From Nocardia inohanensis NBRC 100128 (lineage in GTDB: Bacteria > Actinomycetota > Actinomycetes > Mycobacteriales > Mycobacteriaceae): DNA of 64,000 nucleotides. The translations under genes and the position numbers were made by a program. Within the stretch, counting starts at the first letter, position 1. The number at the start of each line of letters is the position of its first letter. Under the pieces are notes generated by a model. It saw nothing but the letters and a program-made list of their open reading frames with translations. It was not told where the DNA came from and did not search any database. Of the stretch, positions 15,735-23,780 are shown in pieces. The DNA is taken from assembly GCF_001612945.1 (NCBI RefSeq), contig NZ_BDBK01000012.1:62001-126000 (forward strand). The letters run 5' to 3'.

Positions 15735-16385
15735 ATGACCCCGAAACGTCGGACCCCGAAATCGCCTGCGACAGCGCGGAAAGCGCCGGCGCCGCCGCGG
15801 AAGGCGCCGCAGCAGGATCGGTCCCGTGCCATGGTGGCGCGCATCGTCGATGCCGGGCAGGCGGTGCTGATCGCGCACGGCTACGACGGCGCGTCCACCA
15901 ATCGCATCGCCGCGGCGGCCGGGATCAGTCCCGGGTCGCTGTATCAGTACTTCCCGGACAAGGACTCGATCGTCGCGGCGGTGATCGAACGCTATACCGC
16001 GCGCCTCGCGGACCGGGTCCGAGGTCGGGTGCTCGCGAACCTCACCCGCCCGCCGGAAGTCGCGGTGCCCGAGACCATTTCCGAACTCCTGGACGCGCTC
16101 GGCGACGACCGGGAGCTGCTGCGCGCGGTGGTGGAGCAGACCCCGCGCCTGTCCACCGGGGCGACCGTGCTCGCCTTCGAACAGCAGATCGGCGAATTGG
16201 CGCGGGTGGCGCTGAGCATGCGCGCGGACGCGGTGCCCGCCGACGTCGATTCCGATGCCGCCGCGTGGATGCTGGTGCGCGCGGTCGAGCACCTGACCAT
16301 CCGCTATCTGCTGGACGGCCCGCCGATCCCGCGCGAACGCTTCCTGTCCGACATCACCCGCCTGGTACTCAACTTCTTCCGCTGA
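15735..16385 (+). CDS. TetR-family regulator
   Basis: 216 residues. A basic, lysine/proline-rich N-terminal tail of about 30 residues precedes the TetR DNA-binding domain (GASTNRIAAAAGISPGSLYQ, then YFPDKDSIV). The C-terminal ligand domain is all-helical. Divergent from the two DUF2236 genes across an inverted repeat, it is their likely repressor. The stop lies 10 bases from that of the convergent flavoprotein gene. Confidence 0.9.
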   Translation: MTPKRRTPKSPATARKAPAPPRKAPQQDRSRAMVARIVDAGQAVLIAHGYDGASTNRIAAAAGISPGSLYQYFPDKDSIVAAVIERYTARLADRVRGRVLANLTRPPEVAVPETISELLDALGDDRELLRAVVEQTPRLSTGATVLAFEQQIGELARVALSMRADAVPADVDSDAAAWMLVRAVEHLTIRYLLDGPPIPRERFLSDITRLVLNFFR

Positions 16386-16395
16386 CCCGCATCGA

Positions 16396-17790
16396 TCATT
16401 CGGCTCGGTCGGTGTGCGAGTCGAATGCGAGTGCGGGCGCGGGCAGGGCGAGCAGGAGATCCACCGCGCGGGATGCGCTCTGGGCGGCGCTCTCCATGGT
16501 GGCCGACCAGTCGGTACGGGTCCAATCCCCCGCCAGCACCAGCGTCGGCACCGACGTGCGCTGCGCGGGCCGCAGCCCATCCGTGCCGACCACCTGCGAG
16601 AAGGTGGCGCGCGGCATCGGAACCACCTGGGCGTGCAGCACTTTCGCCTCGGCGGCGGCGGGATAGTAGCGGCGCAGCAGGGCCAGTTGCTCGTCGATCA
16701 CCTCGTGGTGCGGTTTGTGGATCTGCTCGTACGCGCCGCTGGTGGTCAGGCAGTACAGCCAGCCGTTCAGGGTGCCGCGCCCGTGCATTCGCTGCCGGTC
16801 GAACACCTCGTCGATGACGCCCGCGCCACCGATCAGGGCCTCCATCGCCCCCTCGGTGCCGAGCGGCCGATCCAGATACAGATTGGTGCTGACGATCGGC
16901 GTGTACCCCAATTTGTCGGCGGCCGCGTAGATCTCGTCGTGTTCGGGCAGCTGGTCGAGCAGGCCGCCGATATAGGAATTGGGCACCGCGCACACCACCG
17001 CGTCGGCGGGCACCACCTCGCCCTCTTCCAGGCGCACCCCGGTCACCGCATCGTCCTCGATCAGGACGCGCCGCGCCACCGCCCGGTAGCGCACCTCGAC
17101 GCCGTACCGTTCGAACACCCGCAGCGCACCATCGACGAAGAGGGTGTCCAGATCGGTGGTCGGATAGCCGATGCTGACGGGTTCACGATGCCTGAGGCCC
17201 AACCGGATTCCGGTCGCCAGCACATCCGCGAACACCTTCGCCGACTCCTGCGCGACCGGTTCGGCGGCGATGCCCAGCGCCAGCCAATCCCACAGCGCCT
17301 CCCGGGCGGTGGCCGGCATGCCGAGCCGCTGGAACCACTGCTCGGTGCTGATCTCCGCCAGATCGGCGGGCTGGCGCAGGCATTCGAAACCCATCCGTGT
17401 GGTCGCCGCGGCGGCCCGTAAACGATCCGCGATGCTCGCGTCGGGATGCGCGCCGAACAGGCTCCGCAACGCCCGAATCCCCTTGGTACCCATGATGGTG
17501 GTGCGCCCGCCGGGCCAGCGCAGCACGCCTCGATGCGGGAACGCCACGTATTGCCGGGTCCCCACACTGGTCAGGTACCGGAACAGATGGTCGTATCCGC
17601 TGGCGATCACATGCTGCCCGTTGTCCGGAATATCGCGCAGCGCCGGCACTTCCAGCGCGTGGGTGCGCCCGCCCAGCCGTCCCCGCCGCTCCAGCAGCGT
17701 GACCCGCTTCCCCGCCTCGGCCAGCCAGACCGCCGAAGCCAGACCCGCGAGCCCGCCCCCGATCACCACATACCGTCGAGGATCGTTCAT
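16396..17790 (-). CDS. FAD-dependent amine-oxidase-fold oxidoreductase, HpnE/phytoene desaturase-like
   Basis: 464 residues. FAD-binding motif GGGLAGLASAVWLAEAGKRV at the N-terminus and the closing motif LAGDWTRTDWSATMESA. The middle resembles hydroxysqualene dehydroxylase (HpnE) and carotenoid desaturases (DIPDNGQHVIASGYDHLFRYL). It probably acts on an isoprenoid lipid. CAGGAG stands 5 bases before the ATG at 17790. No HpnC/HpnD partner lies nearby, but the tandem DUF2236 oxygenases beyond the TetR gene could act on related substrates. Confidence 0.8.
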   Translation of the reverse strand: MNDPRRYVVIGGGLAGLASAVWLAEAGKRVTLLERRGRLGGRTHALEVPALRDIPDNGQHVIASGYDHLFRYLTSVGTRQYVAFPHRGVLRWPGGRTTIMGTKGIRALRSLFGAHPDASIADRLRAAAATTRMGFECLRQPADLAEISTEQWFQRLGMPATAREALWDWLALGIAAEPVAQESAKVFADVLATGIRLGLRHREPVSIGYPTTDLDTLFVDGALRVFERYGVEVRYRAVARRVLIEDDAVTGVRLEEGEVVPADAVVCAVPNSYIGGLLDQLPEHDEIYAAADKLGYTPIVSTNLYLDRPLGTEGAMEALIGGAGVIDEVFDRQRMHGRGTLNGWLYCLTTSGAYEQIHKPHHEVIDEQLALLRRYYPAAAEAKVLHAQVVPMPRATFSQVVGTDGLRPAQRTSVPTLVLAGDWTRTDWSATMESAAQSASRAVDLLLALPAPALAFDSHTDRAE

Positions 17791-17849
17791 GCGCGCTCCT
17801 GCAATCGCTTCGGCAGAGGGCGCTCGCAGCCGAACCCTCTGCAAAGCAA

Positions 17850-17878
17850 AGTACGCCCGCCGTTACGGCGGGCGTACT
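17850..17878 (-). terminator. Rho-independent terminator of the permease gene
   Basis: A 13-bp perfect stem, AGTACGCCCGCCG with CGGCGGGCGTACT and loop TTA, followed on the minus strand by TTTGCTTTGC. It lies between the permease stop and the flavoprotein start. Confidence 0.85.
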
Positions 17879-17911
17879 CGTTTCGCGCGAACCGCGCTGG
17901 GAAGCAGGCGG

Positions 17912-19315
17912 TTACGCCTTCACATGCTTACGCGACAGCAGCGGATAGCCGATGCAGACCAGCACCGCCCACACCACGCCGACGACGATGGCGGTGCGCC
18001 CGGACTCGTTGCAGAACAGCAGCACCACGACCAGCCCCAGGAAGATCAACGCCAGCACGCTGGTGAACGGCGCGCCCGGCAGCCGGTAGTCGCTGGCCGG
18101 CAGCAGACCCTTGGCGACCTTGGCCCGGTACATCAGATGGCAGACCAGGATCATGCCCCACACGAAGATGATGCCCATGGTGGAGACCGAGGTGACGTAC
18201 CCGAACGCCTTCTCCGGCGAGAAGTAGTTGACGCCCACGCCGATCACCATGACCGCCGCCGAGACCGCGATACCGGTGGCCGGCACCGCCCGCTTGCTCA
18301 TCGTGCCCAGCCCGGCCGGGGCCTCCTCGCGCTGGGCGAGGCTGCGCAGCATGCGGCCGGTGGAGTAGATGCCTGAGTTGCAGGAGGACAGCGCCGCGGT
18401 GAGCAGCACGAAATTGATGATGCCCGCCGCGCCCGGAATACCGATCTGCTCGAACACCTCCACGAACGGACTGCGCCCGGCATGGAAATTGCGCCAGCTG
18501 GAGACCGACATGATGACGATCAGCGCGCCGATGTAGAACAGACCGATTCGGAAAGGCAGCGTATTGATCGCCTTGCGCAGCGTCTGCTTCGGATCGCGGG
18601 CCTCGCCGGCCGTGACGCCTACCAATTCGACACCGACATAGGCGAATACCACGATTTGCAAGGCCAGCAGCGCCTGCCCGAATCCATTGGGGAACACTCC
18701 GCCGTCGGCCCACAGGTTGGTGACGGTCGGATTGGCCGCATGCCCGAAATGGAAGAGCAGCACGCCGATTCCGATGAGGATCATGGCGACGATGGCGGTC
18801 ACCTTGATGGCGGAGAACCAGAATTCGCCCTCGCCGAACAGCTTCACCGAAACCAGGTTGGCGGTGAACATGATGCCCAGCACCACGAGTGCGGTCACCC
18901 ACTGCGGAATGTCGAACCAGTACTGCACGTATTTACCGGCGACGGTGATCTCGGCCATGCAGGTACTGACCCAGACCGCCCAATAGGTCCAGCCGGTGGC
19001 GAAGCCGGCGAAGCGGCCCAGGAATTCGTTCGCGTACTCGGCGAAGCTGCCGGTGACGGGCCGGTAGGTGAGCAGCTCGCCCAGTGCCCGCATGATGACG
19101 AAGATGGCCAGGCCCGCGGCCAGATAGGCCAGGATGAGGGCCGGTCCGGCCTGCTCGATGGCCCCGCCCGCCCCGTAGAACAGGCCGGTGCCGATGGCCC
19201 CGCCGATCGCGATCATCTGAATGGTGCGCGGCGACAGACCCCGGGAGTACCCCTCGTCCTCGGGTGTCGCCTCGGCTAGCGCCGGCTCCGTTTGCTGCCT
19301 GTCAAAGGCTGTCAT
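17912..19315 (-). CDS. Amino acid permease, APC superfamily (GABA/aromatic permease-like)
   Basis: 467 residues with about twelve membrane helices. The N-terminus has the AAT-family signature RGLSPRTIQMIAIGGAIGTG followed by LFYGAG; helix 10 carries a conserved charged loop before YFSPEKAFGYV. It would import an amino acid with protons. ATG at 19315 has AAGGG 6 bases upstream. Monocistronic, with a strong terminator. The specificity cannot be read from sequence. Confidence 0.9.
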   Translation of the reverse strand: MTAFDRQQTEPALAEATPEDEGYSRGLSPRTIQMIAIGGAIGTGLFYGAGGAIEQAGPALILAYLAAGLAIFVIMRALGELLTYRPVTGSFAEYANEFLGRFAGFATGWTYWAVWVSTCMAEITVAGKYVQYWFDIPQWVTALVVLGIMFTANLVSVKLFGEGEFWFSAIKVTAIVAMILIGIGVLLFHFGHAANPTVTNLWADGGVFPNGFGQALLALQIVVFAYVGVELVGVTAGEARDPKQTLRKAINTLPFRIGLFYIGALIVIMSVSSWRNFHAGRSPFVEVFEQIGIPGAAGIINFVLLTAALSSCNSGIYSTGRMLRSLAQREEAPAGLGTMSKRAVPATGIAVSAAVMVIGVGVNYFSPEKAFGYVTSVSTMGIIFVWGMILVCHLMYRAKVAKGLLPASDYRLPGAPFTSVLALIFLGLVVVLLFCNESGRTAIVVGVVWAVLVCIGYPLLSRKHVKA

Positions 19316-19488
19316 GCTCTTCCCTTCACGTGCGTGCGGCCGCACAGCGTCCGGGCTCTCGTAGGCCGGATACCGGGGCCGCGCCGAGCTTGCCGGCGGA
19401 TTGCCGAGCTCGGCCCAACGGCGTGTCACGCTACCGGAAGGTATCGGGCGTCACAGTCCACCCCCGCGGGTGTCGGACGACCGACCGG

Positions 19489-19902
19489 TCAACTCCAGTC
19501 GTCGACCAGCTCGAGCCCGGTCACCACTTCGGTCTCGATCCGGATCACGTGATCGGTCGGCAGTTTGATCCACGGATCCAGCAGCGATTCGTACCGCTTC
19601 ACCTGTTCCGGATCGTCCACCACCCGCGCCACCCCGGTCACGATCACGCTCCAGCCGCGCCGCGTCTTCTCGTCGAAAGAATCCACCTCGTACGCCACTA
19701 CCTGCCCGTCACCCCGCAATATGCCTGCGCCCAGATGCGCCCGCACCACCACCGCGTCTTCCTCCACAATGTGGTTGACCGGCCGGATTATCGGAGTTCC
19801 GCGCCGCGCATACACAATTCGACCGTAGTGCGCACTCGCGAGCCGTCGAAGCGAATCGGCAGCCGAGAGCGCGCGCAGCTTTCGTGCCCCATCGCCGCCC
19901 AT
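19489..19902 (-). CDS. Pyridoxamine 5'-phosphate oxidase-fold flavin-binding protein
   Basis: 137 residues of the split-barrel, Pyridox_ox_2 type (SADSLRRLASAHYGRIVYAR, then PVNHIVEEDAVVVRAH and WSVIVTGVARVV). Such proteins bind FMN or F420 and may act as reductases. The start is uncertain: GGAGG sits only one base before the ATG at 19902, and an in-frame TTG at 19953 lacks a ribosome site. A weak SigF-like element (GTTG, 14 bases, GCGTAT) upstream favours the shorter form. Confidence 0.82.
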   Translation of the reverse strand: MGGDGARKLRALSAADSLRRLASAHYGRIVYARRGTPIIRPVNHIVEEDAVVVRAHLGAGILRGDGQVVAYEVDSFDEKTRRGWSVIVTGVARVVDDPEQVKRYESLLDPWIKLPTDHVIRIETEVVTGLELVDDWS

Positions 19903-19975
19903 TCCTCCGATTGTGGTCGAAACCGTACGAATACGCCAATTGTGTTGCCGCAACCCGTGGTTCGCCGGGCAATAC

Positions 19976-20962
19976 TCAACCCGCCGGGCGCGGGTCGATC
20001 CGGGGTACGGTCACCTGCTCCGGGGTCTTGTCGGTGCGCAGTCCCTTCCAGCTCGGCATGCGCAGTCGTTCGCCGGAGAATTCGCGGTACTCCACATCGC
20101 CGACCAGGATCGGTTCCACCCAATGCCAGCGCCCCGCAATCGCTTCCGGTGGCCGCTGTGCGAAAGGGCAGGCGGAAAGCTCGATCTCGTCGAGGGTGGC
20201 GCGGATTATCCGGCGCGCGGTGTGGGTGAAGCCGGTCCCCGCCAAGCCGATGAATACGAAGCGGCCGGTTTCGTCGTAGGCGCCGAGCACCAGTGAGCCG
20301 AAGGTGGCGCCGAACCCGCCGGCGCCGGGGGTCCAGCCCGCGACCACCACCTCGGTGCGATGGCGGAGCGGGGTCTTCACCCACCAGCCGGAACGCTTGC
20401 CCGGCAGGTACACCGAATCCACGCGCTTGGAGACGATGCCCTCCAGGCGATGCTCCCCCGCCACCTTCAGCAACTCACCGGCATCCATCCCGATCCAGTG
20501 CGGGGGCGCCGACAGCGGGGTCCGGAAGTCGAGTTCGGCCAGGCGTTCACGCCGGTCGAGATAGGGCTCGCCGGTCAGCTCCCGGTCGCCGATCGCGAGC
20601 ACGTCGAAGGCGAACAGCCGGACCGGGACCTCCGCGATCAACTGCTCCCCCGGCCGCGCCACATGCATACGCCGCTGCAAACGGCCGAACGACGGCGCGC
20701 CATCGGGATCCTGGGCGACGATCTCTCCGTCGAGAATCAGAGTTCCCTTGCCCGCCAGCGCCTTCAGGCTCGCGACCAGCTCGGGATAGCTGCCGCTGAC
20801 GTCATTGGCGTTGCGGCTGTAGAGCGCGCACTCCCCGCCCGCGCAGGCGGCGATCACCCGCACCCCGTCCCACTTCATCTCCACCGCCCACTCCGGCCCG
20901 CCCGGCGGCGCACCGCCGACGGCCAGCATGGGCGCGGGAACCGGGCGGCGCGGCGCTGCCAC
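19976..20962 (-). CDS. ATP-dependent DNA ligase, LigC/LigD-ligase-domain type
   Basis: 328 residues. The adenylation motif EMKWDGVRV has the nucleotide-accepting lysine at about residue 29; further motifs are LILDGEIVA, EGIVSKRVDS and GWWVKTPLR, with an OB domain from about 215. The length equals a stand-alone ligase (LigC type) without the polymerase and nuclease domains of LigD; no Ku gene is nearby. It would seal nicks, possibly in base-excision repair. GTG at 20962 with a GGGGAAG-like site. Confidence 0.88.
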   Translation of the reverse strand: MAAPRRPVPAPMLAVGGAPPGGPEWAVEMKWDGVRVIAACAGGECALYSRNANDVSGSYPELVASLKALAGKGTLILDGEIVAQDPDGAPSFGRLQRRMHVARPGEQLIAEVPVRLFAFDVLAIGDRELTGEPYLDRRERLAELDFRTPLSAPPHWIGMDAGELLKVAGEHRLEGIVSKRVDSVYLPGKRSGWWVKTPLRHRTEVVVAGWTPGAGGFGATFGSLVLGAYDETGRFVFIGLAGTGFTHTARRIIRATLDEIELSACPFAQRPPEAIAGRWHWVEPILVGDVEYREFSGERLRMPSWKGLRTDKTPEQVTVPRIDPRPAG

Positions 20963-21071
20963 GGTGGGCTACTTCCCCCGCCGGCATCCGGGCAACAGGG
21001 ACATGCCCGCGAGTTTGCCAGTTGATAGCCGTTATCCGTGTTCCGCCACGCCGCCCGGCGCGCTGTCGCAT

Positions 21072-21263
21072 CTACTTGGCCGAAATACCCTGCTGCCGAA
21101 TCGCGTCGAGGACCTCGCCGTGGGTCAGCGTGGAGTTGACCGTGATGGTCTCGGAAGCGTTGTCGCGGTTGACATTGCTCACCGAATCCATGCCGTACAG
21201 GGCGCGTTCGGCCAGGTCCGCCTCGGTGGCGTAGTTGGGGAGTTCGTAGGTGTAGGTGCCCAT
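21072..21263 (-). CDS. Small hypothetical protein
   Basis: 63 residues, acidic and soluble, with two YATEADL/THGEVLDAI-like helical turns and no recognised family. AGGAGG stands 8 bases before the ATG at 21263, which decides the start inside a longer frame. A stress-type promoter may precede it, back to back with that of the 21385 gene. Confidence 0.65.
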   Translation of the reverse strand: MGTYTYELPNYATEADLAERALYGMDSVSNVNRDNASETITVNSTLTHGEVLDAIRQQGISAK

Positions 21264-21293
21264 GCCGGGTTCCTCCTCGGTAGTGGGTTGCGG

Positions 21294-21318
21294 ATACGTT
21301 CGAGCCATAGACCGAAAC
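21294..21318 (-). promoter_or_regulatory. Possible SigF/SigB-like promoter of the 63-residue protein gene
   Basis: GTTT, 15 bases, ACGTAT on the minus strand, 30 bases before the ATG at 21263. The -35 is perfect and the -10 matches GGGTAT in four of six bases. Confidence 0.35.
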
Positions 21319-21350
21319 CGGCGTGCCCAAACCGACGCGCCGGACCGGGG

Positions 21351-21375
21351 GTTTGGGGTCTCGATCGGCGGGAAT
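21351..21375 (+). promoter_or_regulatory. SigF/SigB-like promoter of the 21385 gene
   Basis: GTTT, 15 bases, GGGAAT, ending 9 bases before the ATG at 21385, implying a leaderless message. Confidence 0.5.
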
Positions 21376-21384
21376 CGCCTCGAT

Positions 21385-21825
21385 ATGTTCATCATCATCG
21401 GGCTCATCGCCCTCATCGGCGCCGTAGCCGTGGGGGTGGCCGGTATTCAGGCCAATACCGGTGACAGCCATACGCTCACCAATGGGTTCACGGTCTTCGA
21501 CCACACCTATACGGGGTCGTCGGGACTGTTGTTCGCCTACGGGATTCTGATCGGGGCCGTGGGGACCTGCGGGCTGATCATGCTGCTCGCCGGCACCTGG
21601 GCTTCGTCCCGGCGCGGCATGCTGGCCCGACGCGAACTGCGGCAATCCAAGAAGGAGATGGCCGCGGCGCGTAAGGAACTGGCCAAACCGCTCCCCGAAA
21701 CGCCGGCCTCGGGGCAGCACGCGCCGAAAACACCTGTGCCGGCACAGAAACCGACCTGGTCGTTCAACAAGTTCATGCATCGACCGGGCGGATCGGCAGC
21801 CGAGGCCGAGACCGTCGCCAAGTAG
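21385..21825 (+). CDS. Two-helix membrane protein with charged C-terminal tail
   Basis: 146 residues. Hydrophobic segments at about 2-22 and 48-72 enclose a polar loop (QANTGDSHTLTNGFTVF). The tail begins with a lysine/arginine/glutamate-rich helix, ARRELRQSKKEMAAARKEL, likely a coiled coil, and ends proline-rich. No family is recognised. The start fits the SigF-like promoter 9 bases upstream. The DUF6131 gene follows at 30 bases. Confidence 0.7.
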   Translation: MFIIIGLIALIGAVAVGVAGIQANTGDSHTLTNGFTVFDHTYTGSSGLLFAYGILIGAVGTCGLIMLLAGTWASSRRGMLARRELRQSKKEMAAARKELAKPLPETPASGQHAPKTPVPAQKPTWSFNKFMHRPGGSAAEAETVAK

Positions 21826-21855
21826 CCGAACAGCTCCACACGCAAGGAATTCGAA

Positions 21856-22011
21856 ATGATTATTCTGGGTCTGATCCTGATAGTCGCCGGGTGGCTGCTC
21901 GGCGTTCCCCTGCTAACCACCCTGGGCATCATCGCCTTGGTGGTCGGCCTGATTCTGATGCTGCTCGGCCAGGTCGGCCGTCCGGTCGGAGGCAGGCGCT
22001 GGTATTACTAG
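21856..22011 (+). CDS. DUF6131 mini membrane protein
   Basis: 51 residues, almost wholly hydrophobic: two short helices (MIILGLILIVAGWLLGVPLL and the following IIALVVGLILMLLG) and the C-terminal signature GGRRWYY. This matches DUF6131 proteins of mycobacteria and Nocardia, function unknown. AAGGAA stands 6 bases before the ATG. Probably co-transcribed with the 21385 gene under stress control. Confidence 0.8.
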   Translation: MIILGLILIVAGWLLGVPLLTTLGIIALVVGLILMLLGQVGRPVGGRRWYY

Positions 22012-22072
22012 CGCCGTCGTAGGCGCGTGACGCGCACGACCGCCGCGGACCGCATCCGCTAGCGTCGAAGCC

Positions 22073-22987
22073 ATGACGGTGACGGTGCTGGTTCCGGATG
22101 ATTACGGGCTCGCGGCGGTCGAGCGCTTGGAAGGCGTGCGGGCTCTGCGTTTCAAAATGGCGGAACCATTGCCCGCTGGGGCCGACGAGGCCGAGGTATT
22201 GATACCCGGTTTCCTCGTCGGCCCCGAAGCTGTCCGGATGACCTGGGAGCTACCGAAACTGCGCCTGGTGCAGCTGCTCACCGCGGGCGCCGAAGCGTGG
22301 GTGGGCAAGCTGCCCGAGGGGGTTCAGCTGGCCATCGCCCGCGGTGCGCACGGGGCCAGCACCGCGGAGTGGGCCATCACCGGATTGCTCTCGGTGTACC
22401 GGGAATTCCCCGAGTTCGCGCTGGCGCAGCGCGAGCACCGCTGGACCCAGCACCAGACCGACACCCTGCACGGCAAGCGCATTCTCATTGTGGGCGCGGG
22501 CAATCTGGCCGAGGAACTGCGCCGCCTGCTCGCCCCGTTCGACACCACCGTGACGCTGGTCGGCAGTCACGCCCGCGACGGCGTGCACGGTGTGGACGAA
22601 TTGCCGCAATTGCTACCGCATTTCGATGCCGTGGTGCTCATGGTGCCCGTCACCAGCAAGACCATCGGCATGGTGGACGCGCAGTTCCTGTCCCACATGT
22701 CCGACGGCGCGATCCTGGTCAATGCCGCGCGCGGTCCCGTCGTCCGCACCGACGACCTGCTCACCGAACTGCGAAACCGCAGGCTACGAGCCATTCTCGA
22801 TGTGACCGACCCGGAGCCGCTCCCCGCCGGGCATGCGCTCTGGGACGCTCCCGGCCTGCTGCTCACCCCGCACGTGGGCGGCAGCAGCCGCGGCAGCATG
22901 CAACGCGGCTGGGCCATCGCCGTGGAAGGTCTCCAGGACTACCTGGCCGGAAAACCGCCGCGCAACCTGGTACACGACGAATACTGA
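22073..22987 (+). CDS. D-isomer-specific 2-hydroxyacid dehydrogenase
   Basis: 304 residues. The NAD-binding motif GAGNLAEEL lies at about 141, and the catalytic arginine (NAARGPVV), glutamate (DPEPLP) and histidine (TPHVGGSS) are all present. It would reduce a 2-keto acid reversibly; the substrate is not predictable. No ribosome site is seen; a TAGCGT -10-like element 11 bases upstream suggests a leaderless message. Convergent with the Rv1733c-like gene. Confidence 0.88.
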   Translation: MTVTVLVPDDYGLAAVERLEGVRALRFKMAEPLPAGADEAEVLIPGFLVGPEAVRMTWELPKLRLVQLLTAGAEAWVGKLPEGVQLAIARGAHGASTAEWAITGLLSVYREFPEFALAQREHRWTQHQTDTLHGKRILIVGAGNLAEELRRLLAPFDTTVTLVGSHARDGVHGVDELPQLLPHFDAVVLMVPVTSKTIGMVDAQFLSHMSDGAILVNAARGPVVRTDDLLTELRNRRLRAILDVTDPEPLPAGHALWDAPGLLLTPHVGGSSRGSMQRGWAIAVEGLQDYLAGKPPRNLVHDEY

Positions 22988-22994
22988 CCCCGCT

Positions 22995-23591
22995 CTACAA
23001 CGTGTCCTTACCGATCGGCCGGTTCAGCAACTTCCACTCGCGCTCCCACCGCGCATTGCGCCGCGCATCCAGCACCGTCGCGGTCAACCACACCGAAGCC
23101 GCAGCCGCACACCAACTCTCGACCAGCACCGCCAACCCGGTCCCCACACCCTCGGCGGCCGCGGACCCCGCCCGTGCCGGCGCGGCGGCCGGCTTCCCAT
23201 CCCGCCCGATCCACAACGAAACCGTGCTCCCTGCCGTCTGCGGCCCCGGCACATCCACCGTCGCACTCCCGCTCTTCCCCGCGGAATCCCATTGCACCGC
23301 AGCCGTATACCGCTCTTGATGCGCCCCGTACCGATCGGCCTCCCGCAACCGCTGCGCATCCGAAGTCAACCGCGCTTCCAGCCAAGTCTTCCCCGCATCC
23401 TCGGTAGCGATCCGCTCCGCGGCCCCCGTATAGCTGACGGTCCCGATGGCCCCCGCCAACGGCACCGCCGCCACCACCACGAGCACCGCCAGCGCCCGCA
23501 CCAGGAACTCCAGCCGATCCGACACACGCATCAGCGGATTGGTATTCCAGGGCCGCACCTGCCAAAGGCGCGACGACAACGAAGATGGCAT
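22995..23591 (-). CDS. Rv1733c-like membrane protein
   Basis: 198 residues with two membrane helices (about 30-52 and 148-172) enclosing an external domain of about 95 residues that binds no recognised ligand (WDSAGKSGSATVDVPGPQTA). NPLMRVSDRLEFL before helix 1 is the landmark of this mycobacterial family. ATG at 23591; a GTG at 23606 is possible. In M. tuberculosis the family member is dormancy-induced, but I see no DosR-type box here. Confidence 0.8.
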   Translation of the reverse strand: MPSSLSSRLWQVRPWNTNPLMRVSDRLEFLVRALAVLVVVAAVPLAGAIGTVSYTGAAERIATEDAGKTWLEARLTSDAQRLREADRYGAHQERYTAAVQWDSAGKSGSATVDVPGPQTAGSTVSLWIGRDGKPAAAPARAGSAAAEGVGTGLAVLVESWCAAAASVWLTATVLDARRNARWEREWKLLNRPIGKDTL

Positions 23592-23628
23592 CGACACCTG
23601 GACCACCTCATTCCGCAGCGTCGCCTCA

Positions 23629-23651
23629 GGTACTACATCGGTAGCAGTACC
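23629..23651. promoter_or_regulatory. Inverted repeat upstream of the Rv1733c-like gene
   Basis: GGTACT and AGTACC, 11 bases apart, 38 bases before the ATG at 23591. A possible operator. Confidence 0.35.
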
Positions 23652-23780
23652 CAGGTTGATACGCCCTGAACCCGCCGAACGTCAAGGTCAGCGCGTTGCG
23701 GTTGCGTTAAGCGGCCTCCAGATTCAGGTTTTGCTCCGGTTTTCACGGTCGGTACCGAGAGTAGGCCGCGCGCGTTGTGG

